Assembly (NCBI GenBank): GCA_965216155.1
Contig: CBDCFD010000005.1
Span: 186,001 to 250,000 of the forward strand
From: CATOSP01 sp965216155
GTDB lineage: Bacteria; Chloroflexota; Dehalococcoidia; Lucifugimonadales; UBA3495
Direction: 5' to 3'
Length of the DNA stretch: 64,000 nt
Shown here: positions 44,016 to 51,894 of the stretch, piece by piece
Layout: each line of letters opens with the position of its first letter
Numbering within the stretch: the first letter of the stretch is position 1
The notes under the pieces: generated by a model
Databases searched by the model: none
The model's input: only the letters and a program-made list of their open reading frames with translations
What the model was told of the DNA's origin: nothing
Program-made: the position numbers and the translations under genes

Positions 44016-45252
44016 GTGCGGGTCTCGTACTCGTCCAGCCCCACGTTGCTCTTCTCCGTCTCGAACTCCGTTTCTATGCGCCACCGGGAGCCACCCACGT
44101 ATGCCAGGGTCTCCAGGGGAGTATCCTCCGGATCGTTGGACAGGTAGTAGCGGGTCTCGCTGCCGTCCAGGTTCCGGCGGTAAATGGCCCAGTGGATTTC
44201 GCCAGGCTTCCGCCTGCTGGTTGGACGCACCCTCTGAGCGCTGAACAGGTAGCTGCGGGGACCCTGGCTTCCCTCGGCCACCGTAATCTCACGCCAGGCC
44301 TCCTCCGGCAATTCATCACTGCGCTCCTCCATGGTGCGCCGCTGCCCGCCCACCAGCCTGGGCTTGCGGGGACGCCCGGTCCCCTGATGCTCCGGACTGG
44401 TCCAGGCTGGCTCCAGCGGCCAGACCGTGGCGCCGCCGGGAACGTCCAGCACGTAGCGCATCCCCAGCGCCGCCAGTCCCTCGCGGAAGGACGGCGACAT
44501 CCCGAAGGCGTCGTCCCCCGCAACCCATCCGGCCCTCAGATGTCCCCGCTCCAAGGCCCGCTCCACCATCTTCAGCGCCAATTGGGTCTTCGACCGGTAG
44601 CCCTGCCTCTCCTCCGGAACCCCCGCCGGCTCACACCGGTCTTTGTCCGAGGTCCAGCTCCCCGGCAGATAAAGCCGTTTGTCCACCAGGGCCCGTCCCA
44701 GCGGGCTGACGTAGGCGAGGAACATTCCGGCCTGGCAGCTGGCCACCTTGCCCAGCCTCCCGCAATACTGACGGCCACTCCCACGGACTTCCTGCCCTGC
44801 TTCGGGAAGTCGCTGCCGTCCAGCACCCACACCGCATCCGGATGTCCAAGCCGGGGTCCCAGGTACTCTTGAAGGCGTCCTATGACTGTGTCGTCATCCC
44901 AGGGGGATTCAGCGAGAAACCGCTGCATCACCCTGGCTGACGCGGGAACCGTCTCCGACAGATTCTCGGCGTTGCGCCGCTCCCCGGACTGTACCAGGAG
45001 AGCCTGGAGGTAATGGCGGCTGTGGTCCCGCGCTTCCCTGCGGCCAAACAGCGGAGCGAAGTAAGCGTGAAAATCCTGAAAGGCCCCGTACACCTGCTCG
45101 AAAACCGCAGCATCCACTTCCCTGCCTCACTTGCCCAAGCCTTCCCCAACTACCCCGTCATCCTATCATCCCAACCGTCGTTGTAATACTAGGAGCAAGA
45201 CCAGGTGGGTAAGTGCCAGTGCCTTGAAGGTCCGGGGCCAGCGGTATGCCAT

Positions 45253-45690
45253 GTTAACACCTCGTTACTTTGAGTCGGCTACAAGGGACAACGCACTAGA
45301 TGTTCGACCATGGTGGCTGAGGTTCTGGTTAGGTGAGGATGTCATGCCTGCTGAAGGGTATCAGCATCTCCTTTGCGGGGTCTAAATTCGCGATATTGGG
45401 AAACGTTTCCGGCATTTGTCCTGAGCGGACTGCAAAGTTTGTGGGTCTACTTGGTTACGTTATCCTCCATAATATGGGCCGATTCCGTCGCTGGACGTAC
45501 TTCGTGACGCAACTCATGAAGGGATGGCGTAATATAAGCTATTAGCGCCGGGCGTGTCAATGGGTGGTCTGTTTAGGGCAGGGTCTTGTATCTTGACGTT
45601 GGTGCGCAATATCTGGTGCCGTTTGACTGTGGGGTATGACGGGATTCCCTATCAACGGCGTCGATAACACGAATACAGGAGGCGTACCTT
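45253..45690. other. Intergenic region, nothing recognised
   Basis: About 440 bases upstream of the interrupted binding-protein gene. It should hold that gene's promoter on the minus strand, but no convincing -35/-10 pair stands out. Composition is AT-rich from here to ~50,800. Confidence 0.4.
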
Positions 45691-46058
45691 GAACAAAGAA
45701 TTGAGGCATAGGATTAAAGAACTTCTTGGGGAGAAACTCGCAGCCAATACTCAACGCGTACGAGAATGACGAGAAGTATCATGAATATTATTACACAAGT
45801 CTTGGAACACCGGCCATAGACCGGTCTGCTTTAAATTACATGTCCGATATGGGATACGTTCTCAACGTTGACGGTGGGGGTACTTTCAGGATCACGGCCC
45901 ACGGCAGACAGTATTGGGAGCAGATCAACACGTGGGGGCCTTGGTATTGGTACAAGAACAATTGGTTTCCTGCGACCGTGGCGATGGCGACCATCATGGT
46001 GGGTATTTCTACAATCGCCGTGCAAGTATGGAGGGTACTTTCTCTCTCTTGTCCATGA
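45691..46058 (+). pseudogene. Winged-helix plus membrane-anchor small protein, probably frameshifted
   Basis: AGGAGG precedes a TTG at 45691 that reads NKELRHRIKELLGEK and soon stops. From ~45,726 another frame continues NAYENDEKYHEYYYTSLG, then DRSALNYMSDMGYVLNV and TFRITAHGRQYWEQI, a winged-helix pattern. WFPATVAMATIMVGISTIAV forms a C-terminal membrane segment. Winged-helix/anchor proteins of this shape are common in mobile DNA. One base lost near 45,726 would explain the split. Confidence 0.55.
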
Positions 46059-46516
46059 ACGACCGTGGATAATCCTCTGGAGGGTTATGGGGGCTTCCTC
46101 TAATTTTCTACGCCGCGGAGTATGAACATACCCCGGCCCGATGCTCCCTTCAGGACCACTCAATACTTGCGTCCCTATCACCCCGCGCGGTAAAATCCGG
46201 CTGCTCCCCACGAGCAAAAATCCGTCGCGTCTGTACCTGTAACGTCTTGAGATTCGCGGTTAATCCGCGCCCTCTTGAGGTATACAGGACGACGGTCGCT
46301 CGTGGGGAGCAGCCCGAATCCAAGCCGCAAGGGGGCACCCCACATGGTACCACCTCCTTTCTTGTCGCTCTTCCTCTTGCCATCAGGTCACGTTTTTGCC
46401 TGACCGCAATTATTCGTAATATTATTTCCAGATATTGACGCAATCCGTAATATGGTGTTGCAATATTCGTGTCCCCGGACGACCGGGGGATACATCAGAA
46501 TAGGAGGTATCCTGGG
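46059..46516. other. Intergenic region with a fold-back element
   Basis: No supported gene in this ~460-base stretch. It holds the 17-bp inverted repeat at 46,199-46,314. A minus-strand frame (46,150-46,443) crosses it and looks like chance coding. Confidence 0.5.
46199..46314. repeat. 17-bp perfect inverted repeat fold-back
   Basis: GGCTGCTCCCCACGAGC at 46199-46215 is the exact reverse complement of 46298-46314, with 82 bases between. Inner segments (CTGTACCT and AGGTATACAG) can extend the pairing. Size and structure suit a small non-autonomous element. Confidence 0.8.
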
Positions 46517-47122
46517 ATGAACTGGAAGACTTACAATTGGGGCGGTCTGGCTATGGTGATTGGGGTCGTTCTCATGGCAACGGGGACGGCGGCGTTCATG
46601 GGGGGATTGGTCGGGTGGTCTTGGAGGCTCGTATTCTTTGGGGGAGAGGCCATGCTTGTCGCTGGCGTTATCAAGGCCATGCAACGCCGCGAGCGGAGTG
46701 GCATGTACATGTTGGTCGGGGCCATATTTATGGCGGAGGCAGCGGTTCTCGCCACATTGGGGTTTATTGGTGGGGTCATTGGCGTCATGTTCATCGCGGG
46801 CTTGATAACTCTTATCGTCGGCGTCGTCAAGTGGAGGTCTCAGCCGGTTAGCCACGGAGGAGACAGGAGAACGCCCACGCCACCATTCTTAAGCAGGATG
46901 AGGTCCGGCGGACAGGTTAAACGTTGGGTCTCATCCTTTATCATTGTCAGTCCATCAATCTACCGCTATATTCCAAGCGTATGGTACGATGGGAGTAGGC
47001 CCGGACGGGATTTGCACCCGTATAAAACGCCTGATGGGGCGTTGCATAGCTATTCTGCCACCGGGCCACCGCATTGGAGGCGGCGACGGGAATCGAACCC
47101 ACGTAAACGCTACTGCTGTTAG
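46517..47122 (+). CDS. Four-segment membrane protein with a tail reading through tRNA-like DNA
   Basis: ATG at 46517 behind GGAGG. The first ~110 residues contain four hydrophobic segments (LAMVIGVVLMATGTAAFMGG, LVFFGGEAMLVAGVI, MYMLVGAIFMAEAAVLATLG, GVMFIAGLITLIVGVV) with short loops. The remaining ~90 residues are Arg/Ser/Pro-rich and are encoded antisense to two tRNA-like sequences, so the natural end was probably near 46,850 and was lost. Function unknown. Confidence 0.55.
   Translation: MNWKTYNWGGLAMVIGVVLMATGTAAFMGGLVGWSWRLVFFGGEAMLVAGVIKAMQRRERSGMYMLVGAIFMAEAAVLATLGFIGGVIGVMFIAGLITLIVGVVKWRSQPVSHGGDRRTPTPPFLSRMRSGGQVKRWVSSFIIVSPSIYRYIPSVWYDGSRPGRDLHPYKTPDGALHSYSATGPPHWRRRRESNPRKRYCC
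46997..47067 (-). tRNA. tRNA-like sequence with Cys-type body and abnormal anticodon arm (pseudo)
   Basis: The acceptor stem GGCCCGG/CCGGGCC is perfect, and T-arm ACGGG-TGCAAAT-CCCGT has G in place of T55. The D-arm (TGGCAGAATAGCTATGCA) resembles bacterial tRNA-Cys. The anticodon arm AACGCC-CCATCA-GGCGTT has a 6-base (or 8-base) loop and no T33, so no proper anticodon can be assigned. Confidence 0.55.
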
Positions 47123-47151
47123 CGTGCTTTAAGCCACTCAGCCACGCCGCC
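47078..47151 (-). tRNA. tRNA-like sequence with anticodon loop lacking T33 (pseudo or atypical)
   Basis: A 74-base cloverleaf folds well: acceptor GGCGGCG/CGCCGCC, D-arm GCTGAGTGGCTTAAAGC, T-arm GTGGG-TTCGATT-CCCGT. The anticodon arm is CGCTA-ACAGCAG-TAGCG: correct size, but the loop has C where T33 is invariant. The complementary strand of the loop, CTGCTGT, would be a normal Ser(GCT) loop. Confidence 0.55.
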
Positions 47152-47465
47152 TCTACCCCTATTGTAAGTCGAAATTTTCCGTGTGAATAGATTGACACGC
47201 GGGCAATTATTCTTTGAATTCGTGTATGTCCTTATTTCTGAATTAAGAACACGCATAAGTAAATTTCAACAACACATGACATCAATATGAGAGTCGCATT
47301 CCGATGCCGGATGCCGATGTATTTCACTTCCATCATTGACGCTCAACCCAAGGTCCTGGTTCGATGGAAGCGTGGGCCGGGAAGCGCGGGAAGCTTGGCG
47401 ACGGTGGCGGTGTGGTTCCGCTCTCCCGGTCCGCGCCAATAGCCGGTACCGGAGGGATACGCACG

Positions 47466-47767
47466 ATGACTATGGAACCGAGGGATGCTGCCGAGGCCAT
47501 CGAGAGGCAACGCAGACAACAGCAAGAGGCCATAGAAGAGTTGAGGGTGATATTTGCTAACGAGGAGGGGTGGAGGCGGCTGGCAAGTGGCTCCTTTTCT
47601 AGAGACATTTGGGGTGCTCGCGCTGTGATTGCCTCTACTCCGTCGCAGGGCTTCCTCTGCAACATCCGGGTAGGTCCCGCATTGTCGCGTCCGCGACGTT
47701 GGACACGCCTCACGAGGCCCTGGAGTACGTCAACAGCGTCCGCGACGAACTGAACTCCCAGGAATAA
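47466..47767 (+). pseudogene. Small hypothetical protein, frameshifted
   Basis: ATG at 47466 behind GGAGGG. The first frame gives a charged helix (RDAAEAIERQRRQQQEAIEE) and FLCNIR. Near 47,670 the frame changes, and the other frame reads IVASATLDTPHEALEYVNSV and RDELNSQE to TAA at 47765-47767. Joined, they form a ~100-residue protein. No family recognised. Confidence 0.5.
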
Positions 47768-47816
47768 CCGCTTTCCGATAACTGACAGCCTACCCAAATA
47801 GGTGCTCCAATAACGG

Positions 47817-47890
47817 TGGTACCCCGGACCGGGATTGAACCGGTGTCCTTTGGGTTAGTGGCTCAATGCTCGTCCTGCTGGGGGCCGTTT
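47817..47890 (-). tRNA. tRNA 3'-end-like sequence (pseudo)
   Basis: On the minus strand, ACCGG-TTCAATC-CCGGT is a good T-arm followed by CCGGGGT-A-CCA. The 5' acceptor should be ACCCCGG; the nearest candidate (GCCCCCA) pairs only in part. The putative anticodon arm TTGAG-CCACTAA-CCCAA again lacks T33. It lies 50 bases after the frameshifted small gene. Confidence 0.45.
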
Positions 47891-48013
47891 GGTTCCGAGA
47901 ATTGACAGCTTTGGCAAGTGGCTGATCCAGTAATAGTAGCCGAGCGCATGTCAGAATCTTGCTCTATTCAACTCCAATAGGTATTCTTTACGGAGGAATT
48001 GCGGGCTAGTAAC

Positions 48014-48463
48014 ATGCACACTCGTTCATACCTTAGGCGAACGGGTTCCCTAGGATGGGGTATGGCCAATTGGGATATTAAGTGGTTCGTATACACTGTG
48101 CTCATCGGCTTGATACCGATGGTTTGTCGTATATTGGTGTGGACTATTTCAGAGAATCGTGCATCAACTCCTTTCAATGCGGCCGATTTTATACTGTTCG
48201 GACTGGTACTACACATCTCGATAATCAATAGGATGGAACACCTCAACGATAATCAATCGCATTGGAAGACCATTCAGAACGCGGCATCGATTGCCTTTAT
48301 CATAATATATGCTGTACTGTTCGCCTCTGATGTGTTGGGTCAAGATAACCCTGGACTGATTAATTCGTCCTACATACTAATTGCAGCTTCGGCACTGTGC
48401 TTAATTTCTCTGATTCTGAGCGTATCAGTTTATGAGAGAACGTTGGAGGGGTCTGACACATGA
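48014..48463 (+). CDS. Four-segment membrane protein, first gene of a three-gene cassette
   Basis: Up to 149 residues; ATG at 48014 or, with closer AGGATGGGGT, ATG at 48062. Hydrophobic segments: FVYTVLIGLIPMVCRILVW, ADFILFGLVLHISII, AASIAFIIIYAVLFASDV and SYILIAASALCLISLILSV. The stop TGA overlaps the next ATG (ATGA), so the genes are translationally coupled. AT-rich composition and no known family point to mobile cargo. Confidence 0.65.
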   Translation: MHTRSYLRRTGSLGWGMANWDIKWFVYTVLIGLIPMVCRILVWTISENRASTPFNAADFILFGLVLHISIINRMEHLNDNQSHWKTIQNAASIAFIIIYAVLFASDVLGQDNPGLINSSYILIAASALCLISLILSVSVYERTLEGSDT

Positions 48464-48606
48464 CGGTCTTAACCGCTATTGTTCTTGCGGCAACTGGGAT
48501 CGTTGCATTGTTCGGTCTTTGTGTCGCGGTCTGGTCTTTCGTGACCACTAGGAAACTTTACTATAACGAATATATGGCTCGGAGGAACCGCCGTGCAGAC
48601 GATTAG
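48460..48606 (+). CDS. 48-residue single-pass membrane protein
   Basis: ATG at 48460 overlaps the upstream stop. One membrane helix (TAIVLAATGIVALFGLCVAV, residues ~5-24) and a basic C-terminus (MARRNRRADD). Its end overlaps the start of the next gene by 14 bases, and the ribosome-binding site of that gene (GGAGG) lies inside it. The tight overlaps argue this tiny gene is real. Confidence 0.6.
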   Translation: MTVLTAIVLAATGIVALFGLCVAVWSFVTTRKLYYNEYMARRNRRADD

Positions 48607-49569
48607 GAGTTTCTTATACTTGGATGAGTACAAGATGTACTCCATCTCGTCCCAGATATTCAGGGGGCTTACGGAATACCTCACGGATTACCAAGGAACG
48701 ACAAGAGAAGATAGTGAGAATCAAAGTGGGCCTTTCGGTAGCGGGAGGGCTATGGCTAACATTCTGAGGTCGGAATCGATGACCCAAGAAAGAAAGTATC
48801 TCCACGACTACGCCTATTCCCTCTTTGAGAAGTCACTCAAAGATGACACTAAAGTCTTGAATATAGCGCAACCGAATATCGACCGAAATATCGACCGCAT
48901 CAACGACTTCGGGTTCGTGGAGGTGAGGGCTAAGGCCGTGTTTAAGGATATGAACGCCATTCGGTCTATTATCACCAACTTCAATGACTTGGGCGAAGCT
49001 CTGGCTTACGTTAGTAATCTTCAAGATATAGAAGATGCTCAACAGCAGATTGAGATGTCCATTGGCACTACTAGAGATAGGAATTCGAAAGCAAGACTTA
49101 GAGAGAGGCAAAAGGCACTAACTGACCTGAAGAAGAACATTGCTAAAGCCCAAGGCTTATACTACGACCCTGTGGCCTTAGAAAAGCTAAGTCGCATCTT
49201 GGAGTACGGATTTCAGGATCGGTTCGAGGTACAGATGGCCGTTGAGGATTACATATTCTCCGCAATTCTCAAAACAGAGTGTCTCCGAGAGCATGAGCAG
49301 CTGTTGGTAAGCAAGTATTCTAGGTTCTCCGAGAAGGAATTCGTGCTTTTCGGCACCGTCGCCCAAGGTCCAACCGCGTCATTGGCAGGGAATGGTAATG
49401 AGACGGATGACGCGGGGAGTGATGAGGACGACATTGATGGTTCGGTGCTTCACATGAAGGAAGCTATTATGGGGTTGATCGACACGCTATCTCAGGTGGA
49501 TTCGCATTCTCAGGGAAATTACCAAACGAAGTTGTCATCGACCCAATTGCATTGTTCCTTGAACTCTGA
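48593..49569 (+). pseudogene. DUF6414-like protein, frameshifted near the C-terminus
   Basis: GTG at 48593 follows GGAGG. RSFLYLDEYKMYSISSQIFRGLTEYL at the N-terminus resembles DUF6414 proteins, whose function is unknown. A long helical middle (DIEDAQQQIEMSIG, RLRERQKALTDLKKNIAKA) and an acidic linker (DDAGSDEDDIDG) follow. Near 49,495 the frame shifts: the annotated frame runs to 49648 with unlikely sequence. Another frame gives FAFSGKLPNEVVIDPIALFL and stops at 49567-49569, a natural-looking end. Third gene of the cassette. Confidence 0.6.
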
Positions 49570-50004
49570 CCCCTTCTTGACCGTCTCTTCCCAATTCGCG
49601 GTACATCGAATGCCTAGATTTCATGCGCATTTTCTTTCTAATGCCTAGACTAGGCATTCGTATTCTTATTTCCAGATACGAATTTGAGGATCAAAAATCC
49701 GTCATACCCCAAGAGGAAACGGCACCCAATATCTTCTAACGGGAGGGTTTGCAGGTGCGGCAGACCGGCAGGGTCTTGGTCGAGGCAGGCCGTTTGAAAG
49801 CATGGTCGCCGCACCTTTCCTCAAAGAGCCCGGACAAAGGAGAGTGACTTTGTGGCCGAGGCAAGGCCATCCGGAATTCCCGAGCCTTCCGTCTCTCCCG
49901 CACCCAACCCATCTTTCCCGCGGAAGCGGGAATCCAGAACGCCACAGCGGTTTCCCCCTAAGCACATCTCCCCTATTCTGAAACTTTCATGAAGAAGTAA
50001 AGCA
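49570..50004. other. Repeat-bearing intergenic region
   Basis: No gene supported. It contains the first part of the second dispersed repeat copy (from 49,839) and a GCGGAAGCGGGAATCCAG-type palindrome near 49,918-49,938. Confidence 0.5.
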
Positions 50005-50545
50005 ATGTCTTTTTCCCAACTCAGGACTCAGGTGGACGCCCTCTGCCGAAAATACGCCGCCCAACTCGAGGTGTACCGCCTCCGGCCCTTGGCCCAGGAC
50101 TTTTGCGATGACATGGCCAACGCCGTAACCGGTGACAAGCCCGGTCCCCATTTGTCCCTCCTGGAGTGGACCCAGGTATTGTTCAAGCGGATGACCGGCC
50201 AGGGCTTCCGCCCTCGGCACCTCTTGGCTCTCCACAGTTACTTGGAGAGTTGCCTCGAGGACCGAGTCCTCCCCCAGGCCAACGATGTCCTGCGGAGCCT
50301 TTCCCTAAAGCCGCGCTGCGCGGCCTGGTCCCACGCTCCCACCAGCCCGTCCCCTTCTGAACCGTAAGACCCGCCCGGCCCATGTTCAATGGCCCTGGCC
50401 TGGAGGCGTGCCCAGGTACTGGACACGGGGGCCGGGAATCTAGGAATACTTCCCTTGGGCCACGTTCCGTCAAATCGACATTTCTGGGTCCCAGCGAAAG
50501 CTGGCACGACGGGACGACGGGACCACTGGTTCTGGGTAACAATTC
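49839..50545. repeat. Dispersed repeat, copy 2 (two blocks flanking a small gene)
   Basis: Block 1 (49839-49862) is identical to 39190-39213. Block 2 (~50,440-50,545) matches 39,361-39,470 with few differences, in the same order. The spacing differs because 50,005-50,367 (a small gene) lies between them here. A degenerate version of the 24-bp palindrome sits at ~50,407-50,431. Confidence 0.75.
50005..50367 (+). CDS. Small helical protein within the dispersed repeat, unknown
   Basis: 120 residues: SFSQLRTQVDALCRKYAAQLE, LRPLAQDFCDDMANAVTGDK, WTQVLFKRMTGQGFRPRHLL. The first ~95 residues look helical and coherent; the tail is Pro/Ser-rich and may be repeat-derived. It sits between two repeat blocks and may be cargo of that repeat. 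No family recognised. Confidence 0.45.
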   Translation: MSFSQLRTQVDALCRKYAAQLEVYRLRPLAQDFCDDMANAVTGDKPGPHLSLLEWTQVLFKRMTGQGFRPRHLLALHSYLESCLEDRVLPQANDVLRSLSLKPRCAAWSHAPTSPSPSEP

Positions 50546-50824
50546 AGAAACTCCGAGGCTCGAAAGACATAATCATAGGCCCCGCTGTAAGGCCTCTTTA
50601 GGGGCGCCTCATTAGATGGAACATTCATAATTTCCCCATAATGAATGGTATAATTAGTATAGCGATCCGTGGATGTGTGGGAGATCCTCAGGTGAGGTGA
50701 ACACTCTGGCGGCGGGACGAGAGAATGGCTGCGCCGGACGCCACTCCCGATGTATCAAGAAAGATTGCTTCGATGGCCGCGCCCCGTGACTTTATCGGAG
50801 CCGATTGGAGAATACGCTAAGAAC
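50368..50824. other. Region between the repeat and htpX
   Basis: Holds the second repeat block, then an AT-rich promoter-like stretch, then a ~130-base leader before htpX. No gene is supported. Confidence 0.5.
50624..50654 (+). promoter_or_regulatory. Possible promoter for htpX
   Basis: TATAAT at 50649-50654 is a consensus -10 in an AT-rich pocket. The -35 is weak (TTCATA, 19 bases away). It would give a leader of about 160 bases. Confidence 0.4.
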
Positions 50825-51673
50825 ATGAACACGATAAAGACGTTCTTCTTCCTCATGGTTCTCACTGGCATCCTGCTTCTGGTCGGCGGGATGATTGGCG
50901 GCGAAGCGGGGATAATGGTCGCCCTGGTCTTCGCGGTGGCCATGAATTTCGGCGCGTACTGGTTCAGCGACCGCATCGCCCTGGGCATGACCCACGCTTA
51001 CCCGGTTACCGAACAGGAAGCCCCGGAGCTATACGGATTGGTGGCGCACCAGGCGCGTTTGGCGGGGCTACCCATGCCCAACGTCTACGAAATAGACTCC
51101 GATTCACCCAACGCCTTCGCGACCGGCCGCGGTCCAAAACACGCCACCGTCGCGGTTACCACCGGTATCCGGCGTATCCTCACCCGCGAGGAACTGGGGG
51201 CGGTGCTGGCTCATGAGATGGCCCACGTGGGCAACCGGGACACTTTCATCATGGCGGTCGTGGCGACCATAGCGGGCGCTATCTCCATGCTGGCCTTTAT
51301 GGCCCAGTTTGCAGCCATCTTCGGTAGTTTCGGCGGAGACCGGGACAGGGGAGGCAACATCGTCAGCCTGCTGGTGGTCGCCATCGTCATGCCCATCGCG
51401 GCCACCCTTGTGCGGATGGCCATATCCAGGGCCAGGGAGTATCAGGCGGACGCCACCGGGGCAAAAACCTCGGGAGACCCATACGCTCTGGCAAGCGCGC
51501 TGGAGAAGTTGGAGAGGGGCGCCGAAGTCCGGCCGATGAAAGTCTCCGAGTCCGCCTCACACCTGTTCATCGTTAACCCATTGAACGCGGGGACGATGGC
51601 CCGCCTCTTCTCGACCCATCCTCCCGTCGAGGAGCGCGTCAGGCGGCTGCGGGAAATGCGCTCCAGCTTCTAG
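50825..51673 (+). CDS. htpX: HtpX-type membrane zinc metalloprotease
   Basis: 282 residues from ATG at 50825. Two N-terminal membrane segments (FFFLMVLTGILLLVGGMIG, IMVALVFAVAMNFGAYW), the zinc motif HEMAHVGN, two more segments and REYQADATGA with the third zinc ligand are all present. It ends STHPPVEERVRRLREM. It degrades misfolded membrane proteins. Its stop TAG (51671-51673) uses the left end of the IS630 element. Confidence 0.95.
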   Translation: MNTIKTFFFLMVLTGILLLVGGMIGGEAGIMVALVFAVAMNFGAYWFSDRIALGMTHAYPVTEQEAPELYGLVAHQARLAGLPMPNVYEIDSDSPNAFATGRGPKHATVAVTTGIRRILTREELGAVLAHEMAHVGNRDTFIMAVVATIAGAISMLAFMAQFAAIFGSFGGDRDRGGNIVSLLVVAIVMPIAATLVRMAISRAREYQADATGAKTSGDPYALASALEKLERGAEVRPMKVSESASHLFIVNPLNAGTMARLFSTHPPVEERVRRLREMRSSF

Positions 51674-51870
51674 TAGTCCAACGTCTTTGAAGTGATGTCT
51701 GAAAGATGTATTCTCCCCAGCAGCGGGAATGTCCGGCAAGAAGCGGACTGTGGGAGAGTAGTCATGGCCAAGAAATACCGTATCAAACTGACCTGGGAAG
51801 AACGGCAGGAACTGAAGGCCCTGGTCTCCAAGGGGCGGGCGGCGGCGTACAAGCAGACCCACGCGCGCAT

Positions 51871-51894
51871 CCCCCGTTTTCACGGGGGCAGGCT
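51871..51894 (+). repeat. 24-bp palindromic micro-element, copy C
   Basis: CCCCCGTTTTCACGGGGG followed by CAGGCT, inserted between the codons for THARI and LLLSDE of the IS630 transposase. One base is missing at the left junction, so this copy breaks the reading frame. It belongs to the same sequence subgroup as copy A. Confidence 0.85.

Larger units (their letters stand above)
43700..45117 (-). pseudogene. IS701 transposase, frameshifted and carrying two 24-bp insertions
   Basis: GTG at 45117 begins DAAVFEQVYGAFQDFHAYF. LDGSDFPKQGRKSVG holds the first catalytic Asp; a one-base loss near 44,775 then changes frame, and QYCGRLGKVASCQAGMFLAYV follows. WVAGDDAFG and SRWRIETEFETEKSNVGLDEYE give the rest of the DDE core. 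Two 24-bp palindromic units are inserted: 43,992-44,015 adds PYPVRGRL in frame, and 43,858-43,881 lies in reverse and adds a TAA. Without the latter, VYRVVREMLPWERF continues to TGA at 43700-43702. Confidence 0.88.
43681..45192 (-). mobile_element. IS701-type insertion sequence with CTAG target duplication
   Basis: CTAGTATTACAACGACGGTT at 43681-43700 is the exact inverted copy of 45173-45192. The outer CTAG on each side fits the 4-bp YTAR target duplication known for IS701. Deleting one CTAG plus the element restores the binding-protein reading frame exactly. The element proper (43,685-45,188) is about 1.5 kb and carries one transposase gene. Confidence 0.93.
41916..45252 (-). pseudogene. Family 5 extracellular solute-binding protein, split by an IS701-type element and frameshifted
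   Basis: Outside the IS, the gene starts with ATG at 45252 behind GAGGTG: AYRWPRTFKALALTHLVLLL. After removal of 43,685-45,192 it continues VFIIASGGEPAAPP, giving a complete signal peptide with an Ala/Pro-rich linker. Then GGVLRTQIFGFPAQTF begins the binding domain. Near 42,400 one base is missing: the first frame stops at 42329, and the correct one continues TPVERPGAVPLFTDQL to 41916. It belonged to the DppBC-like permeases downstream. Confidence 0.88.

Noticed and set aside
46947..47198. Minus-strand 83-residue frame
   Set aside because: It is a translation of the tRNA-like sequences and has the typical look of tRNA-derived false proteins.
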